64,000 nt of DNA from Bacteroidota bacterium (lineage in GTDB: Bacteria; Bacteroidota; Bacteroidia; Chitinophagales; Saprospiraceae): NCBI GenBank assembly GCA_017858735.1, contig JAFMBH010000004.1, positions 1 through 64,000 on the forward strand. Direction: 5' to 3'. The notes under the pieces were generated by a model. The model was not told the origin of the DNA, did no database searches, and worked only from the letters and a program-made list of their open reading frames with translations. Positions within the stretch are counted from its first letter, which is position 1; each line of letters begins with the position of its first letter. The translations under genes and the position numbers were made by a program. Positions 41,901 to 50,701 of this stretch are shown piece by piece.

Positions 41901-43884
41901 TTAAAGTACTACCATTATTCCAAAGGTATGCGTAAGGTGCGACACCACCAGATACATTATTTACTAAAATACTTCCATTTAATTCACCTTTACATCTGGG
42001 AGGTTGAACGGTCAGATTTGGTCTTAAAGAATCAACGACTTCAATTTGAAAAAACTCAACGGTAGAACAGGCATTGGCATCTTCCACGGTAAGAGCATAA
42101 AAACCAGTTCCTAAGTTCCCAACTGCAGCACCCGTTTGTCCATTGCTCCACGCATAAAGGTAGGGTCCGGGCGAACCAGACACCTGGGCAGTTAAAGCTC
42201 CCCTACCGTTATTACAAACAATTTTGTTTCCTACCAGAGAGACAAGTGGAACAGAAAGTTTTGCAATAAAAAAGCTATCTACAACGGAACATTTATTAGC
42301 ATCTGTTAGCGTCAAATAATGCATGCCTGCACCCATATTATCAGGATTTGGCCCCGTTCTGCCATTAGACCATTGATAGGTATAAGGAATAACCCCACCC
42401 GTAACGGTAGTTCTAAGACGCGCATTGGTTTCATTGCCACAAACCCGATCGTCCCCACTTATATCTAAAAGAATAGGCGGAGATTCTCTTATAGCCTCTT
42501 GAATGACTTGTTTGCAACCGATAGCATCTGTAATCGTAGCCAGATAATTACCAGCTTTCAAATTTGTAATTTCCGAGGTGGTGGCCCCTGTGTTCCATTG
42601 AATGCTGAATGGAGCTTGTCCACCCCGTATATTTAATTGTAAACGCCCGTTGGAGGAAGCATTACAGCCTAATCCACTATTTGACACATCTATTATAAGT
42701 GAAGGCGCTGCGGCAGTCATTAAAACATTAGCCGATTTTACACATCCTAATGCATCAGTTACTGTCACTATATAGTTACCTGTAACTTTAAGTTTTATTA
42801 AACTATCAGATTCTCCCGAATTCCATTTAAAACGATAAGGACCAACACCGCCAATAGCACTTACTCTCAATTCCCCATCACCCATCCCAAGACAAGTCTC
42901 TGCTTTACTTGTAGTAAAAAGATTAATGGCAGACTGACTTTGCAAATTGGTTACTGAAGACGCATTACAACCTTTAGCATCAACAACCGTAAGAGAATAA
43001 GTACCAGAAGATAAAAAGTTTAATGAAGACGAGGAACTACCTGTACTCCAGGAGTAACGGTAAGGTGCATTGCCGCCAACGGGTTGAGCCACAATTCTGC
43101 CGCTGGCTTCTCCTGAACAGTCCGGTTGAGTTATAGTTAACGGAATAGTTAATCTGGCAGGTTCTGTAACCGTCGCTCTGGCAGATATAGAACAACCTCC
43201 TTTTTCTGTTATAGTCACGGTATAAACGCCACCAGCTAAATTTCTGATATCTCTGGTGGTTTGACCGTTACTCCACTTGTATGTGTATGGCTGTGTTCCA
43301 CCACCTGCCGTTGCCGTAAGTTGACCATCTTGAAAACTGTTACATGAAATATTCCTTGTATCAACAGCAATCACCATAGGGGTAATAATAATAGGCTCAC
43401 AAGTTATATTACCACACAATCTACTGTCTGTAACTGAAACGCAATATTTATTTTCTGCATTAATGATGGTCGTATCAAAGGTTGACCCAGTGTCCCATGC
43501 ATAAGTATAGGGGCCTACCCCTCCTGTTACGATAGCTTTTACTGTCGTAGGATTGCCACAAACAATCCTTTCCATTTTTACACTTAATTTAGGAGGTTCT
43601 GTTAAAATATAAGTACCCGTTCCTGTTCTGTTTAATGCATCGGTAACGGTAACAGAATATGAACCAGCGGTAACATTTATTAATTCTGAACCCACAGCCC
43701 CTGTGCTCCACCTGAAGGAATAAGGCAGGGTTCCACCAACAGGAATAGCTGTGATTTTACCTGTCGGTAAATTAAAGCAGGTTGGTTGCGAACCTGAAAA
43801 TTGAACACTTACCGACTGGCTAAATAACCAAAATGGAAGTGATAAAAGGATAAGTACAAAGTTGATTTTTCCTGAACGAATCAT
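38929..43884 (-). CDS. Large SprB-repeat / SdrD B-like domain surface adhesin with T9SS type A sorting domain (1651 aa)
   Basis: About 11 repeats of GGxxPYxYxWSxGxxxxxxxNLxxGxYxxTVTDxxGC, two GDYVWFDxNxDGxQxxGE domains, C-terminal VFPNPVTDILNVEY...APGVYAIRII. Confidence 0.93.
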   Translation of the reverse strand: MIRSGKINFVLILLSLPFWLFSQSVSVQFSGSQPTCFNLPTGKITAIPVGGTLPYSFRWSTGAVGSELINVTAGSYSVTVTDALNRTGTGTYILTEPPKLSVKMERIVCGNPTTVKAIVTGGVGPYTYAWDTGSTFDTTIINAENKYCVSVTDSRLCGNITCEPIIITPMVIAVDTRNISCNSFQDGQLTATAGGGTQPYTYKWSNGQTTRDIRNLAGGVYTVTITEKGGCSISARATVTEPARLTIPLTITQPDCSGEASGRIVAQPVGGNAPYRYSWSTGSSSSSLNFLSSGTYSLTVVDAKGCNASSVTNLQSQSAINLFTTSKAETCLGMGDGELRVSAIGGVGPYRFKWNSGESDSLIKLKVTGNYIVTVTDALGCVKSANVLMTAAAPSLIIDVSNSGLGCNASSNGRLQLNIRGGQAPFSIQWNTGATTSEITNLKAGNYLATITDAIGCKQVIQEAIRESPPILLDISGDDRVCGNETNARLRTTVTGGVIPYTYQWSNGRTGPNPDNMGAGMHYLTLTDANKCSVVDSFFIAKLSVPLVSLVGNKIVCNNGRGALTAQVSGSPGPYLYAWSNGQTGAAVGNLGTGFYALTVEDANACSTVEFFQIEVVDSLRPNLTVQPPRCKGELNGSILVNNVSGGVAPYAYLWNNGSTLNSRTNLGSGNYSLTISDKNGCQFIRNFPLLEADAPLEVIPQITDVLCGVQGTGAVTLQVKGGILPYQQRWSDGSLTSNRSNLRSGLYIVTVTDAYGCPVTNNISINDPGNPVCNLAVTKTVSYPSLNNGEAQVAPSGGVFPYTVQWSNGQVGYKAVNLENKNYQITLTDAKGCVTNCTVNPEISNSLVGDYVWFDSNLDGLQTPGEQGVPNVEVVITRLDTFVERFAVTRTDASGRYFFPVPPGQFKITFQVPAGMVLTKPNEFSLNDSLDSDADRKSRMTEPFTVLKGTANFTFDAGLIPAPQALTTNTICLNNATQTGNGQFQSTLEIRNEVEGQTWRILNPVGVFDQFSLPTPNLPRLIANNTLVPEVQPGVYQYKFRHIDGVNYSALVTNGVDTLLFQGGTSYPEIPITNLPLSQLSLCENGGSFKFNLDTSAIGSLNITLNGKLITEINPAELGNGSYSLEINYNTGLLQECITILDLNVVVQKDSCLAKLGDRVWHDLNQNGIQNLGEPGLVGVQVILSVIEGNKIREMDTTYTDSTGMYMFNVPAGKYKLTFAKPNPDYAPTPWLRGSDRNIDSDMSPFTMMTEFITVDTGVNRMDIDAGFYLECKNVTSGGEIGYNQLICGPGNDPVKIVNVISPSGVVGDLEYLWMFTTDRALTFDMNLFSPIPNSDTPEFDPGPLYQTTYYARCVRKRGCYGFLESNVVKVEVGNRATVKVVSSPTMCINANNFLEVQTSTSAAQITWELGPGFQSSLAYGSKPNVRFSGVGTFSYKVIVVERECTVSFNGSVTVTNNPTYCPSVNDLETMSIEAEVMPGFDVKLSWRSKTSAFIPTYTIERSMDGINFKRLTDKKLPVMEVQSMKYFEFVDKPDKMGLHYYRVKMKQEDGTMLPSNVEKVMLMDKPDMKMMVFPNPVTDILNVEYYFVTQDNIEISIFDANGLKVRDWFFPPGPAASRALNIKDLAPGVYAIRIISGYGNPITERIIKH

Positions 43885-44270
43885 ATATGTAAAGAATTAC
43901 AAATCAATAAAAAATACTAATTTGAACATTGGGGGTATTATTAACCTTGTAAAAAAAGGATATTTTGAGCTATAAGTCAAGTTTTTAAAGCTTATAAAAC
44001 ACATTTATTTAATCGTAAAATAACTATATATATTTGAAAATGAATAATTTATAATTTTTTGTTATACGTAAAACCTTAATGATGTCAATAATTACAAAGC
44101 CTTTTGAAGTCGATTTCAAAAAAGATAAACAGATGAATATTAGTGTTTTAATAAAATATTTAAATTGGCCGTTTTATACTACATATCAAAGAAAAAGTTG
44201 GGTAATAACAACTGGAAGTGACCATATTTATGAAATAGATTTATTGTATTGCTTTAGTTACATATTTACA

Positions 44271-44311
44271 AAAAAAAATAAGTCGCGCTATAAACTACAG
44301 CACGACTTATT
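44271..44311 (-). terminator. Candidate Rho-independent terminator downstream of the MbnP/MauG operon
   Basis: AATAAGTCG...CGACTTATT arms; on the minus strand followed by TTTTTTTTTG. Confidence 0.6.
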
Positions 44312-44577
44312 GACCAAAGTATAATCCCATGAACATAAATCTTGAGGTTCTTCAAAAGATTGCCTCGTATATTTTTACTACTATCGTAGCCTTTTTATTT
44401 TTGTATCCGTTGAGAATTCCTTTATTCTCTTTTGTTGATACAAATATGAGGCTATAATAAGTGGTAAAAAAGTACAAATTATGTGCGATGTGAAATATAA
44501 TTTTAATTATTTTAATCACAAATTACTGAATTACAATTTAATATAAATTATTTTGTGAATTAGACTAAAAATAATAA

Positions 44578-45699
44578 TTAAAAAGGATTTGAAAAATCTT
44601 TATTATTTATAAAAGAAGGATCAGATAACATGTTTAAAAAGGCAATTAAATCCTTTTTATCTCTATTAGAAAGCTTAAAGGGAAGGATATTAGGATCTTC
44701 ATTAATGACACCATGCCCCCCTTTTTCATAATGTTGCAAAACTTCTTCCAATGTTTTGAATCTTCCGTCATGCATATAAGGCGCAGTATAAGCAATATTC
44801 CGTAGCGTTGGAACTCTAAATCTACCACTATCGTTAATATTTTGCGTTGCATTTCTTCTTCCAGGGTCTTTAAAATCAAGAAGAGAAGCTACATAATCTA
44901 AACCATTATTCCGAAACTGGTTATCTGTAAAAAGCGGATTAAAATGGCAATGGCTACAACCAGGGTGACTAACATCACCTGCAAATTCTATAAAAAATAA
45001 CGCTATACCTCTGGCTTCATCTTCCTCAGGAAAACCTTTTTGCCCCCATATTACCTGATCATATCTGGAATTTCCACTAATTAGGGTTCTCTCAAATTGG
45101 GCGATGGCTCTAGCTAATAAATCAATGGTAATCTCATTTTTTGCGGTGATACCAAATGCCTCTTTAAATAAAGCGGGATACATTTTACTTCTTCTCAACC
45201 TCAATTCTACCTCTTGAATAGTATTATTCATCTCCAAAGGATCTTCAATGGGATGAAGAACCTGATTTTCTAATGAATTTACTCTTCCATCCCAAAAAAA
45301 TCCTCTGGTATTATAAGCTAGATTCACCAATGCCATACTATTTCGGATACCAACTAAACCTTTTTCTCCCTTACTTAGGGGCAGGCCATCAGTAAATGAT
45401 TTATCTAAAGAATGACAACTGCCACATGATTGGGTACTATCTTTTGAGAGAATTGGGTCATAAAATAATCTTCTTCCTAATGCAACCCCTTTTATTGTCA
45501 ATAAATTATCAGAAGGAATAATGGGTTTAGGTAACCAAGATGGAACATTTAAAATATAAGGAGTAGTATCTAAAATTGCCTGTTTAAACGCAAGGTCCTC
45601 TAAACAATCAACACATATTTCAGGGTCTTTTTTACAAGAAACTAAAGAGAGCCCCCAGGCAAGGAAACAGCAAAAAATTAGCATCCTATGCATAATCAC
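44578..45699 (-). CDS. Diheme cytochrome c peroxidase / MauG (MbnH-like) family lipoprotein
   Basis: Two CxxCH (CGSCHS, CSHCHF), FFWDGR, APYMHDGRFKTLEEVL. Confidence 0.92.
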   Translation of the reverse strand: MIMHRMLIFCCFLAWGLSLVSCKKDPEICVDCLEDLAFKQAILDTTPYILNVPSWLPKPIIPSDNLLTIKGVALGRRLFYDPILSKDSTQSCGSCHSLDKSFTDGLPLSKGEKGLVGIRNSMALVNLAYNTRGFFWDGRVNSLENQVLHPIEDPLEMNNTIQEVELRLRRSKMYPALFKEAFGITAKNEITIDLLARAIAQFERTLISGNSRYDQVIWGQKGFPEEDEARGIALFFIEFAGDVSHPGCSHCHFNPLFTDNQFRNNGLDYVASLLDFKDPGRRNATQNINDSGRFRVPTLRNIAYTAPYMHDGRFKTLEEVLQHYEKGGHGVINEDPNILPFKLSNRDKKDLIAFLNMLSDPSFINNKDFSNPF

Positions 45700-45752
45700 C
45701 TTATTTATTTAACTAAACGATTCATTGGATTAAAAGTTTCTAACATCAGCGC

Positions 45753-46742
45753 CTATTCGGCTATTTTCATATCAGTTAACGTATGTAAAAAAGCAATTAC
45801 GTCGGAAATATCTTGTTTTGACAGATTGAGATTTCTGACATTAGGATTTACATTAAATCCAGGGTTTCCACCCATATTATAATGATTCATAACCTCCTCT
45901 AATGATTTTAATCTACCGTCATGCATATATGGAGCCGTTATGGCAATATTTCTTAGGGTAGGAACTTTGAATTTAAATCGGTCATTGGGATTAAAGGTTA
46001 CTGATTCTCTTCCTTTCTCAGTTGATTTGCCACTTAACTCGTCCTCTGTGTGAATCCCATTATTTTGAAAGGACAAATCGGTAAATAAAGGATCAACATG
46101 GCAGTGGCTACATTCAGCGCTCGGCAATAAGGGATCAGCATCAAAAAATATAGTCCAACCTCGCTTTTCATTGGGTGTAAAATTCATTTCTCCCCTCATT
46201 ATGGCATCAAATTTTGAATTATTTGATAGTAAGGTTCTCTGATACTGCGCCAAAACCGAAGCAATTTTTAATGAATCAATAAAAATATCACCGTATATTT
46301 TTTTGAATGCCTTGGCATAAACAGCTGATTCATTGATCCTTTTTTCAGCAATAACCCAGGGAAGCCCCATTTCCAGAGAGTTACTTACTGGTATAAGCGC
46401 CTGCTTTTCCAACATTGAAGCATTACCATCCCAGAATAAACCCTTAGAGTGAAAACCTATATTTAATAAAGATGGAGCACTTCTCGATAAAGGAAATAAT
46501 CCAGTAGAAACCTTCTTTCCATCTGTAAAAGCTAAAGAGGGTAAATGGCACGTGCTACAACTTATCTTCTTATTTATGGAAAGTATAGGGTCGAAAAACA
46601 ACTTCTCCCCAATGGCCACTTTTTCCATATCCTTAAGATTATCTTTTGGCCATAACATTGGGGGAAAGTCGTTGACTACGGAAGTGTTCCTTTTACAAGT
46701 GCTGAGAATTAACAATGTAATGAGAAGAGGCCATTTTAACAT
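45753..46742 (-). CDS. Diheme cytochrome c peroxidase / MauG (MbnH-like) family lipoprotein, paralog
   Basis: Two CxxCH (CSTCHL, CSHCHV), LFWDGN, APYMHDGRLKSLEEVM. Confidence 0.92.
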   Translation of the reverse strand: MLKWPLLITLLILSTCKRNTSVVNDFPPMLWPKDNLKDMEKVAIGEKLFFDPILSINKKISCSTCHLPSLAFTDGKKVSTGLFPLSRSAPSLLNIGFHSKGLFWDGNASMLEKQALIPVSNSLEMGLPWVIAEKRINESAVYAKAFKKIYGDIFIDSLKIASVLAQYQRTLLSNNSKFDAIMRGEMNFTPNEKRGWTIFFDADPLLPSAECSHCHVDPLFTDLSFQNNGIHTEDELSGKSTEKGRESVTFNPNDRFKFKVPTLRNIAITAPYMHDGRLKSLEEVMNHYNMGGNPGFNVNPNVRNLNLSKQDISDVIAFLHTLTDMKIAE

Positions 46743-46743
46743 C

Positions 46744-47499
46744 TTATCGATATTTCAATCCTTGCTGCAAATTGGTCAATAAAAAAGAAACAATGTCTTT
46801 ATTTACGCTATGATCCGACGTGATTTTTCTAAAATCAAGGAAATTATTCTGGTCTTTCCAAATGATATCTTTAACATCAATAGTTAGAACCATTTCTGAA
46901 GATTCTTTACTTATTGAGATAAGCTTATTCCAGGAAACTGGCTTATAATATGCATCTCCCCCTGAATGAAAGGTTAATTTGGTTGCGAATTTTCCGGAAT
47001 TATCTACATCTGCATTTCCTTCTATTTTTGAAAATACATAGCCTGCTGCCCAGGACCAGTAATTATCATCCAATGGGTGTGGCGGTGGATAGGAAGCTGG
47101 CCCTGTTGCATTTAACCTTGGAGCAACCCCGACCCCAGTTTGAAAACCGGTGTAATTTCCAATAGGAATATTTTTAAAAACCAGCTCCACCCCTCTTTCT
47201 GCCGCAGATAAAGATTGTATATCCATAAAATTTATCAACACCACTTCAGATAGCAATACCTTTTCTTCTGCTAAACCAGCGCTTTTTATCAAATATAAAT
47301 CTGATAGATAAAAATTGAACAACTGAAATTTAATTTTGACTCCCTCGGTATATTCATAATTCTGGTTATACATCTGCAATGGCAAACCGTTGAAAGTACC
47401 TATCACCCGTAATTTGAAATCCACTGTAGGAACAATGGGCGCTTCGTTATTACAGGTTAATAAACTAAAAGATAACAGAATAAAAAGCAATTTATTCAT
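46744..47499 (-). CDS. MbnP family (copper-binding) lipoprotein
   Basis: HPLDDNYWSWAAGYVFSKIEG, GVGVAPRLNATGPASYPPPHPL, lipobox LLTCNN; upstream of MauG-like genes. Confidence 0.85.
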   Translation of the reverse strand: MNKLLFILLSFSLLTCNNEAPIVPTVDFKLRVIGTFNGLPLQMYNQNYEYTEGVKIKFQLFNFYLSDLYLIKSAGLAEEKVLLSEVVLINFMDIQSLSAAERGVELVFKNIPIGNYTGFQTGVGVAPRLNATGPASYPPPHPLDDNYWSWAAGYVFSKIEGNADVDNSGKFATKLTFHSGGDAYYKPVSWNKLISISKESSEMVLTIDVKDIIWKDQNNFLDFRKITSDHSVNKDIVSFLLTNLQQGLKYR

Positions 47500-47516
47500 G
47501 ACAAAAAATTTGTTGA

Positions 47517-48416
47517 TTAATCAATGACCTCTAAAACAGTAACTATTTTAAAAGAATTTACCAGATTGACCATCCATTTTTTTCGAATAATTTCAGGGGG
47601 ATCTTTTGAAAAATCTAATCCTTTGAACCATTTAGCATAATCAACTTCAAGCGTAATTTCCTGGTGATACCCTGCTTTTGCTTTGGTAAAAACGGGAACT
47701 TCAATGGTATTCAAGAAATCATTTCCACTTAAACTTATATTAAAACTTGATTCTAAAGGAAAAGCCTTTCGTTTCAATTGCATATTGGCAAATATATATC
47801 CTTTTTCCTTTTGATACAAGTAACTTTGATTAACAACGAGAGGGTGATTTGGAGGAAATTCGGTCGGAGTAAGCACGTTAGCTGGCGCCTTTACACCCAG
47901 GGTAAATCTTAGGGCTTTAACCCCTAATCCGTTATGAAAAACAGCAGCAACTTTTTTCTTTTGAAAAAGATTAGGATTACCTATTAAGAAACTATTGGAA
48001 AAGGAATAAAAAACAGAATCTCTCTGGGGATTTACCGTTCTTACGAATAAAGAATCTAATACCGGGACCTCTCCGCCCTCTAAATCTACCAAATGAAAGT
48101 CAGAAAGTATAAAAGATAAATTCTCAATAATAAAGGAGTCTCCCTGGGCAAAGGCATAAGATTGATCTTTATAGACTACCGGATAAAGTGAATCTCCCTG
48201 TGAAATACGATGTCTCAATATTACTCTTAGTTCAGGAAACTTACAACAATCAAGGCAATTTATATCCGCATTTACAGAAAAATTAGCATACCTATAATCT
48301 AAGCAACCCTCTTTTTGATCTTCGTTACAAGCGGAAAGATAAAGGGTACAAATAACAAAAAAAAGATAGATATTCCACTGATCTCTAACGATTATCCTTG
48401 TCCATTTTATTAGCAT
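47517..48416 (-). CDS. MbnP family lipoprotein, divergent paralog
   Basis: FHNGLGVKALRFTLGVKAPANVLTPTEFPPNHPL and GYIFANMQL align with the neighbouring MbnP; lipobox YLSACNED; GCLDYRYANFSVNAD motif. Confidence 0.78.
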   Translation of the reverse strand: MLIKWTRIIVRDQWNIYLFFVICTLYLSACNEDQKEGCLDYRYANFSVNADINCLDCCKFPELRVILRHRISQGDSLYPVVYKDQSYAFAQGDSFIIENLSFILSDFHLVDLEGGEVPVLDSLFVRTVNPQRDSVFYSFSNSFLIGNPNLFQKKKVAAVFHNGLGVKALRFTLGVKAPANVLTPTEFPPNHPLVVNQSYLYQKEKGYIFANMQLKRKAFPLESSFNISLSGNDFLNTIEVPVFTKAKAGYHQEITLEVDYAKWFKGLDFSKDPPEIIRKKWMVNLVNSFKIVTVLEVID

Positions 48417-49215
48417 AATCTTTTAATAAACTTTTTACAGCCTGTTTCACCTGGGAAGAAAACTCCTTCGTCATAATCCAATTGTAATAATTTCTATCGT
48501 TATATAAAACTTCACCTGCTGGTTTCCCTTCATATTTGCCAAAATTAAAAACAACTGTGCCGTCTTTTTCGACTCTAAGCTTTTGAGTAGCGTCAACAAA
48601 GCGTAAATCGTTGGTGAAATCATGTAACTGTTGAATATCCTTTGTTATGGGCGAAGGGCCGACCACACCGTCATCATTTTCCACCTCCTTACCGACATAC
48701 TTAGCCAATTGACCCTCAAATACAGAGATCGTGGCACGTACATCAGATAAAGCATCGTGGGCATCAACGAGCTCCTTTTGACAATAAAAACGCAAGGCCG
48801 CCTTTAAGGTCCTTGGTTCCATTTTATAAAAAATCCGCTGAACATCAATGGTCCTTCTTTTGGACATATCAAAATCGATGCCTACCCTGGCAAATTCCTC
48901 AATTAACATAGGAATATCAAATCTGTTAGAATTATACCCTGCTAAGTCAGCCTCCCCAATAAATTTATTGATTTTATCGGCAACCTGTGAAAAAACAGGC
49001 TTATTTGCCAGGTCTTTGGCTGATATTCCATGTACTTGAAAGGCTTCTTCTGAAATAGGAACACCAGGATTTATCAATAAAGACAACTCCTCGACAGGCT
49101 TATTGTTTTTCGGATACTTAATAATGGCAAGTTGTAAAATTCTGTCTCTTAATACATTTAATCCTGTACTTTCGATATCAAAAAAACATAAATCCTTATC
49201 TAGTGTAACCGTCAT
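48385..49215 (-). CDS. 3'-5' exonuclease (DnaQ/epsilon-like) with C-terminal DUF3820-like domain
   Basis: CFFDIESTGLN, GYNSNRFDIPML, AHDALSDVRAT ExoI-III motifs; FGKYEGKPAGEVLYNDRNYYNWI. Confidence 0.9.
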   Translation of the reverse strand: MTVTLDKDLCFFDIESTGLNVLRDRILQLAIIKYPKNNKPVEELSLLINPGVPISEEAFQVHGISAKDLANKPVFSQVADKINKFIGEADLAGYNSNRFDIPMLIEEFARVGIDFDMSKRRTIDVQRIFYKMEPRTLKAALRFYCQKELVDAHDALSDVRATISVFEGQLAKYVGKEVENDDGVVGPSPITKDIQQLHDFTNDLRFVDATQKLRVEKDGTVVFNFGKYEGKPAGEVLYNDRNYYNWIMTKEFSSQVKQAVKSLLKDYANKMDKDNR

Positions 49216-50282
49216 TTAACTGTATTTAGTTTGTCTATTCTAGCCTTTAATTCACTGGTATAGTGAGTACCAATCTGGCCATCTGGTTTACTGTAAATAA
49301 AATAACCATCGTAATCTGGCAAATATTCAAGTAAAAGTTGTGCCTTATCAAATCCCATAGCCATACAAGCGGTAGCAAGTCCATCTGCAACAGTGCATTT
49401 AGGTCCAAAAATAGAAGCGCTTAACAACGTATTTTTTTCAGGAAAGCCTGTATATGGATTTAAAGTATGGCTATATTTCACCCCTTTCACCTCGTGAAAA
49501 TTTCTATAATTACCTGATGTAGAAATAGTTTCATTCACTAATGAAAAAACTGTTTGTATGGCATTTACATCGGCGTCTTCTTTAGGAATATTTATTCCCA
49601 CCTGCCAAAAAGATCCCTTTGCATTTTTATTTTTTGCTGAGAACTCTCCACCTAAATCTACTAAATAATTTTCAACTCCTTTTTCATCAAGGAACGCAGC
49701 AAGCACATCAATGGCATATCCCTGCGCAATACCACCGAAATCTAGTTCTACTTCAGGAAATTTCTTAGTTAAAAAAATAGAGTCATTAATTTCGACCCAT
49801 TCAATATTTTTTAAACCAACAAATTTCAATAAAGAATCAACTTTAACACTATCTATTTTCGTAACTGGTTTTCTCCCCGTGTAGCCAAAACCCCAGTAAT
49901 TTATTAATGGGCCAACGGTAGGGTCAAACATCTGCGATGATAGATTAGCTACCAACTGCGCATATTTAAAATTCTCAATAAAGTGGGTCGCGGAAACGGA
50001 AACGGAAAAAGTACCTTTAGATTGATTAAAACGAGATATTGTCGAAGATGGAATGTAGGTAGAAACGTCATCATTAATGGCAATTAAAATAGAATCCATC
50101 TCCTTAAAAAAATCCCTTTTCAATGAATCCTTATAGGTAACTTTGTAATAAGTACCCATGGTTTTACCCTCCACTACCTGATAGCTGGCGACAGATTCTT
50201 TTTCCTTTGCACAGGAAAAAGATAGCACTAATAAAAACAATAAATAAAAACTAAAGCTACACTTGCTTGTAATTGAATACAT
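49212..50282 (-). CDS. apbE: FAD:protein FMN transferase
   Basis: GKTMGTYYKVTY, DFGGIAQGYAIDVL, SHTLNPYTGFP. Confidence 0.93.
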   Translation of the reverse strand: MYSITSKCSFSFYLLFLLVLSFSCAKEKESVASYQVVEGKTMGTYYKVTYKDSLKRDFFKEMDSILIAINDDVSTYIPSSTISRFNQSKGTFSVSVSATHFIENFKYAQLVANLSSQMFDPTVGPLINYWGFGYTGRKPVTKIDSVKVDSLLKFVGLKNIEWVEINDSIFLTKKFPEVELDFGGIAQGYAIDVLAAFLDEKGVENYLVDLGGEFSAKNKNAKGSFWQVGINIPKEDADVNAIQTVFSLVNETISTSGNYRNFHEVKGVKYSHTLNPYTGFPEKNTLLSASIFGPKCTVADGLATACMAMGFDKAQLLLEYLPDYDGYFIYSKPDGQIGTHYTSELKARIDKLNTVK

Positions 50283-50284
50283 TT

Positions 50285-50683
50285 TTATTGTTTTCTATTC
50301 ATTAATGAATCTAATGAGTACCAACCTGCACCTTGTAAAAACAAAACTATATAACTAACCAGATAAAAAACAGGCAATTCCATGTCACCAAATGGATCTG
50401 AAATATGAACCATTAGCCAGGCAACCAACATGGTTATTATTAGCGGGATGGCAGATAATCGGGTAAATAACCCTAACATTATAAAAATAGAACAAAATAC
50501 CTCTGCGAAAACAGCTAAAGCTAAGGAAGGCACCGGTCCCAAACCAAAAGGATCAGCGAAAGTAATTTCTTCGTCCCCAAATAATTTATTAAATTTTCTT
50601 AATCCGTGGCCATAAAACATAGCAAATCCAACATAAAGCCTTAATAAAAGCAAGGCTAAATCAGTCTTTTTTTCTTGTGACAT
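50285..50683 (-). CDS. DoxX family membrane protein
   Basis: LLLLRLYVGFAMFYGHGLRKF and FAEVFCSIFIMLGLFTRL. Confidence 0.85.
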   Translation of the reverse strand: MSQEKKTDLALLLLRLYVGFAMFYGHGLRKFNKLFGDEEITFADPFGLGPVPSLALAVFAEVFCSIFIMLGLFTRLSAIPLIITMLVAWLMVHISDPFGDMELPVFYLVSYIVLFLQGAGWYSLDSLMNRKQ

Positions 50684-50701
50684 AATAAATAAATTTTAAA
50701 A

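Noticed and set aside
44079-44324. 81-aa plus-strand ORF
   Set aside because: Low-complexity AT-rich sequence, no recognisable family, and its 3' end contains a minus-strand terminator hairpin; probably non-coding.
44329-44457. 42-aa ORF (MNINLEVLQKIASYIFTTIVAFLFLYPLRIPLFSFVDTNMRL)
   Set aside because: Could be a one-TM peptide, but no ribosome-site or homology support in an AT-rich gap; not enough to call.
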